This document shows, in pieces, positions 8,049 to 12,396 of a stretch of DNA of 12,396 bases. The DNA lies in assembly GCA_018065375.1 (NCBI GenBank), contig JAGHTJ010000140.1, forward strand, positions 1 through 12,396, in the 5' to 3' direction. Made by a program: the position numbers and the translations under genes. Numbering within the stretch: position 1 is the stretch's first letter; the number at the start of each line of letters is the position of its first letter. A model generated the notes under the pieces. The model did not search any database and was not told the DNA's origin. It saw only the letters and a list, made by a program, of their open reading frames with translations. This stretch comes from Candidatus Equinaster intestinalis. Lineage in GTDB: Bacteria; Bacillota_A; Clostridia; Oscillospirales; Acutalibacteraceae.

Positions 8049-8342
8049 ATGCTTACAAGTAAACAAAGAGCACAGCTTCGCGGTATGGCAAACTCCTACG
8101 AAACCATACTTCAGATAGGCAAAACCGGTATAACCGAGCAAACCATAAAGCAGATAGACGATGCGCTTACTGCCCGCGAGCTCATAAAAATACGTACACT
8201 CGAAACCTCCCCGAAATCTTCAAGGCAGAGCGCAGACGAGGTTGCTGAAAGGGTCGGCGCCGATGTAGTTCAGGTTATCGGCAGTCGCATAATTTTGTAT
8301 AGAGAGAGTAAGGATAATAAACAGATTTATCTTGTGAAATGA
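8049..8342 (+). CDS. yhbY: YhbY family RNA-binding protein (CRM domain), ribosome assembly
   Basis: A 97-residue single-domain protein of the CRS1-YhbY (CRM) family, whose bacterial members associate with pre-50S particles and have an IF3-C/KH-like fold. Family marks are LTSKQRAQLRGMAN at the start, the IGKTGIT loop (a GxxG-like RNA-binding loop), the basic helix ending in RELIKIRTLET and the VQVIGSRIILYRES strand pair. I chose ATG at 8049 over the in-frame GTG at 8040: AGGTGA at 8038-8043 is well placed for 8049, and the protein then begins at the usual family N-terminus. The in-frame GTG at 8040 would add three residues. It overlaps nadD by ATGA at 8339-8342. Confidence 0.93.
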   Translation: MLTSKQRAQLRGMANSYETILQIGKTGITEQTIKQIDDALTARELIKIRTLETSPKSSRQSADEVAERVGADVVQVIGSRIILYRESKDNKQIYLVK

Positions 8343-8941
8343 TGAAAAATACAGTGATTTTCGGCGGAACATTCAATCCGCCCCATTTAGGACACTGCAA
8401 AATGCTTGAAAGTGTGCTGAAGCTCGAAACCACCGAAAAAGTAATAGTGATACCAACCTCGGTGCCGCCGCATAAGGTGTGTAAAAGTCTGGCGGGCAAT
8501 ACCGATAGGCTTAATATGTGCCGCCTTGCATTTGAAAGCCGTAAAAATGTTACGGTAAGCGATGCCGAAATGCGCCGCGAGGGCAAAAGCTATACCTTTG
8601 ATACCCTCTCTCTTTTTAAAAAGCAGGGAACGGAAAATATAGCGATAGTCTGCGGCGGAGATATGATAGTAACCTTTAAAAGCTGGTATAGATTTGAAGA
8701 TATACTGAAAATGGCACAGATTATTGCTTTTCGCAGAAAAGGCGTGGATAATGGCGAGTTTGATGCCGCCGTTAATGAGCTTCGCGATATGGGCGGTAAT
8801 ATAACCGTGATTGAAGCCGATATAATGAATATTTCCTCAAGCGAAATCAGAGAAAATATTAAAAACAGAGAATATTTACTTGAATATTTACAACCGAATG
8901 TGTACGATTATATAGTAGAAAACGGATTGTACGGAGAATAA
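8339..8941 (+). CDS. nadD: NadD, nicotinate-mononucleotide adenylyltransferase
   Basis: NadD joins ATP and nicotinate mononucleotide to make deamido-NAD, an essential step of NAD synthesis. The 200-residue protein has the nucleotidyltransferase signature GGTFNPPHLGH at 9-19, including the catalytic HxGH (H16, H19). It also has the mid-protein FVKGGDM-like equivalent IVCGGDMI followed by WYRFEDI, and the C-terminal ISSSEIR at 165-171, which matches the ISSTxIR ATP-binding motif. Two adjacent ATG codons (8339 and 8342) could each be the start; 8339 gives the ATGA overlap with yhbY. There is no strong ribosome site, so coupling to yhbY is likely. It is followed directly by yqeK, a very common pairing in Bacillota. 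Confidence 0.96.
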   Translation: MMKNTVIFGGTFNPPHLGHCKMLESVLKLETTEKVIVIPTSVPPHKVCKSLAGNTDRLNMCRLAFESRKNVTVSDAEMRREGKSYTFDTLSLFKKQGTENIAIVCGGDMIVTFKSWYRFEDILKMAQIIAFRRKGVDNGEFDAAVNELRDMGGNITVIEADIMNISSSEIRENIKNREYLLEYLQPNVYDYIVENGLYGE

Positions 8942-8942
8942 T

Positions 8943-9521
8943 ATGACATACGAAGATTATAAAAAAATACTGGTGGAAAGGCTTACGCCGAAAAGGTATT
9001 ATCATTCGCTGTGTGTTGCCGATGAGGCAAAACGTCTTGCGGGAAAATACGGTGCAGACGAGGAAAAGGCTTTCCTTGCGGGTCTTTTACACGATGTAAC
9101 TAAAAATGCACCTGCCGATGAGCATTTTAAGCTTTTCGAGGATTACGGTACCAAAACAGACGATGTTACAAAGGCTTCCGAAAAGCTCTGGCACGCGGTA
9201 TCGGGTGCTGTGTATATAGAGCATATTCTGGGCGTTACCGATAAAGAAATTCTATCGGCGGTAAGGTATCATACAACGGCAAAAGCGAATATGTCAATAC
9301 TCGAAAAGGTTTTGTATCTTGCCGATTTTACCTCGGCGGACAGAGATTATGATGATGTGGACGTTATGCGCGAAAAGGTTGAAATTTCTATGACCGAGGC
9401 AATGCATTACGCCCTTGCATATACGATAAACGAGCTTGTGGAAAAGGGCAGTCAGATACACCCCGATACCTTCGAAGCTTATAATGAGATAATAAAGGAG
9501 AAGAAAAATGGAATCAAATGA
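8943..9521 (+). CDS. yqeK: YqeK, HD-domain symmetrical Ap4A hydrolase
   Basis: A 192-residue HD-superfamily metallohydrolase. YqeK proteins of Bacillota have been shown to cleave diadenosine tetraphosphate (Ap4A) symmetrically to two ADP. The metal-binding set is visible: H21 in RYYHSLCVADEA, the H50-D51 doublet in GLLHDVTK, H84 in LWHAVSGA, H110 in VRYHTTA and D128 in LYLADFTSADR. The start ATG is one base after the nadD stop, with GGAG at 8933-8936. The coding region overlaps rsfS by 14 bases. Ap4A is a by-product of aminoacyl-tRNA synthetases, so the nearby leuS is functionally compatible, though this link is only inference. Confidence 0.94.
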   Translation: MTYEDYKKILVERLTPKRYYHSLCVADEAKRLAGKYGADEEKAFLAGLLHDVTKNAPADEHFKLFEDYGTKTDDVTKASEKLWHAVSGAVYIEHILGVTDKEILSAVRYHTTAKANMSILEKVLYLADFTSADRDYDDVDVMREKVEISMTEAMHYALAYTINELVEKGSQIHPDTFEAYNEIIKEKKNGIK

Positions 9522-9875
9522 AATCTTAAAAACGGCGGCAAACGCCCTAAACGATAAAAAAGCACTTGATTTATCGGCTCTTAAGGTGGACGATTTAACC
9601 GTCCTTACCGAGTATTTTCTTATGGCTTCGGCAACATCGTCAACCCACGTTCACGCCCTTGCGGACGAGGTTGAATTCAAGCTGTCGCAGGCGGGTGTAG
9701 AGCCCCATCATATCGAGGGCAAAAGCACCGGCTGGATACTGCTTGATTACGGCAGTGTTATAGTTCACGTTTTCGATAAACCCTCCCGCGAGTTTTATAA
9801 TCTCGATAAAATGTGGAATGACGGTACCGAAATCAATTTGGACGAAATATTAACTTCAGAACAGGAGAAGAAATA

Positions 9876-9876
<1 letters not shown>
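9508..9876 (+). CDS. rsfS: RsfS, ribosome silencing factor
   Basis: RsfS binds uL14 on the 50S subunit and blocks joining with 30S, lowering translation when nutrients are scarce and assisting 50S maturation. The 122-residue protein shows the family pattern: a helical N-terminus, [10 protein letters not shown] (18-27), [12 protein letters not shown] (33-44), [11 protein letters not shown] (49-59), and the highly conserved [16 protein letters not shown] (67-82) with [20 protein letters not shown] (84-103). It has a strong AAAGGAG at 9494-9500, seven bases before its ATG, located in the yqeK 3' end. Clostridia often have an LCP (LytR-type) gene between yqeK and rsfS; it is absent here. The stop overlaps the leuS start as TAATG. 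Confidence 0.96.
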
Positions 9877-12278
<2,402 letters not shown>

Positions 12279-12286
12279 TTAAGATG
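12279..12286. other. Spacer between leuS stop and hairpin
   Basis: Eight bases of AT-rich sequence between the leuS stop codon and the base of the terminator-like stem. Nothing is encoded here. Confidence 0.6.
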
Positions 12287-12322
12287 AAACTTTCCGCGAG
12301 CGAATACTCGCGGAAAGTTTTT
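12287..12322 (+). terminator. Rho-independent terminator-like hairpin after leuS
   Basis: A perfect 14-bp inverted repeat (12287-12300 pairs with 12307-12320; left arm reads AAACTTTCCGCGAG) encloses a 6-base loop at 12301-12306. The GC-rich top of the stem (CCGCGAG/CTCGCGG) makes it very stable. The right arm ends in T residues that continue to 12322, giving five Ts in a row (12318-12322), after which the run is broken by G and then six As. Position right after the last gene of a long run argues for transcription termination. The U-tract is short, so partial read-through, or a role as an mRNA 3'-end stabilising stem, is possible. The left arm starts with AAA, so the element may also work weakly in the opposite direction. 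Confidence 0.85.
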
Positions 12323-12333
12323 GAAAAAAGGTA

Positions 12334-12362
12334 TTGACAATGTAGCGTTTGGTTGCTATAAT
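12334..12362 (+). promoter_or_regulatory. Near-ideal sigma-A promoter for a tRNA gene
   Basis: The -35 box TTGACA (12334-12339) and -10 box TATAAT (12357-12362) both match the housekeeping consensus exactly, with the optimal 17-base spacer and an extended TG at 12354-12355. Transcription would begin around 12368-12370, leaving a leader of about a dozen bases before the tRNA at 12382. Such a strong promoter fits a stable-RNA gene. It begins only 11 bases after the T-run of the leuS terminator. Confidence 0.9.
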
Positions 12363-12381
12363 ATATAGGTCGCAAAAATTT

Positions 12382-12396
12382 GATCCATTAGCTCAG
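12382..12396 (+). tRNA. tRNA gene, first 15 bases only (possibly tRNA-Lys)
   Basis: The last 15 bases fit the start of a tRNA: a 7-base acceptor strand GATCCAT, the invariant T8 and A9, and D-stem GCTC followed by AG, i.e. the TAGCTCAG box. The gene runs off the right edge. The CATTAGCTCAG beginning resembles Bacillota tRNA-Lys genes (Bacillus tRNA-Lys starts GAGCCATTAGCTCAG), but the anticodon is not in the window, so the identity is a guess. Confidence 0.8.

Overview
This window is a dense block of bacterial housekeeping genes, all on the + strand, with essentially no intergenic space until the last ~120 bases. The gene content and order (trmFO end, plsX, rnc, a clostridial Elp3-like radical SAM gene, smc, ftsY, rdgB/HAM1, yhbY, nadD, yqeK, rsfS, leuS), the moderate-to-low GC, the AGGAG-type ribosome binding sites and the short Bacillota-style FtsY and LeuRS all point to a member of the Clostridia, probably of the Oscillospirales type. 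The genus cannot be told from the sequence.

Layout. 1-300 is the C-terminal end of TrmFO (tRNA m5U54 methyltransferase). 301-1974 holds plsX (phospholipid synthesis) and rnc (RNase III). 1971-2975 is a radical SAM protein related to the catalytic core of Elp3. 2966-6541 is a full-length chromosomal SMC ATPase, followed by ftsY (SRP receptor, 6541-7452). 7455-8941 holds rdgB (non-canonical NTP removal), yhbY (ribosome-assembly RNA-binding protein) and nadD (NAD synthesis). 8943-9876 holds yqeK (HD-domain Ap4A hydrolase) and rsfS (ribosome silencing factor). leuS (leucyl-tRNA synthetase) runs from 9876 to 12278. A perfect 14-bp hairpin follows, then a near-ideal sigma-A promoter and the first 15 bases of a tRNA gene cut off by the window end.

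Adjacent genes are separated by at most 9 bases or overlap (ATGA, TAATG, and 10- and 14-base overlaps), and I see no terminator or convincing promoter between them. They therefore probably form one long transcript or transcript segment that begins upstream of the window and ends at the hairpin after leuS. Functionally it combines translation and RNA processing (TrmFO, RNase III, YhbY, RsfS, LeuRS, perhaps the radical SAM protein), membrane and chromosome functions (PlsX, SMC, FtsY) and nucleotide/cofactor housekeeping (RdgB, NadD, YqeK).

No mobile element, CRISPR array, phage gene, toxin-antitoxin pair or defence system is visible. I do not find a convincing undescribed system. The points most worth a second look are the radical SAM protein with an unassigned C-terminal tail, the absence of acpP (and of an LCP/LytR gene) from otherwise familiar gene orders, and the leuS/tRNA junction.
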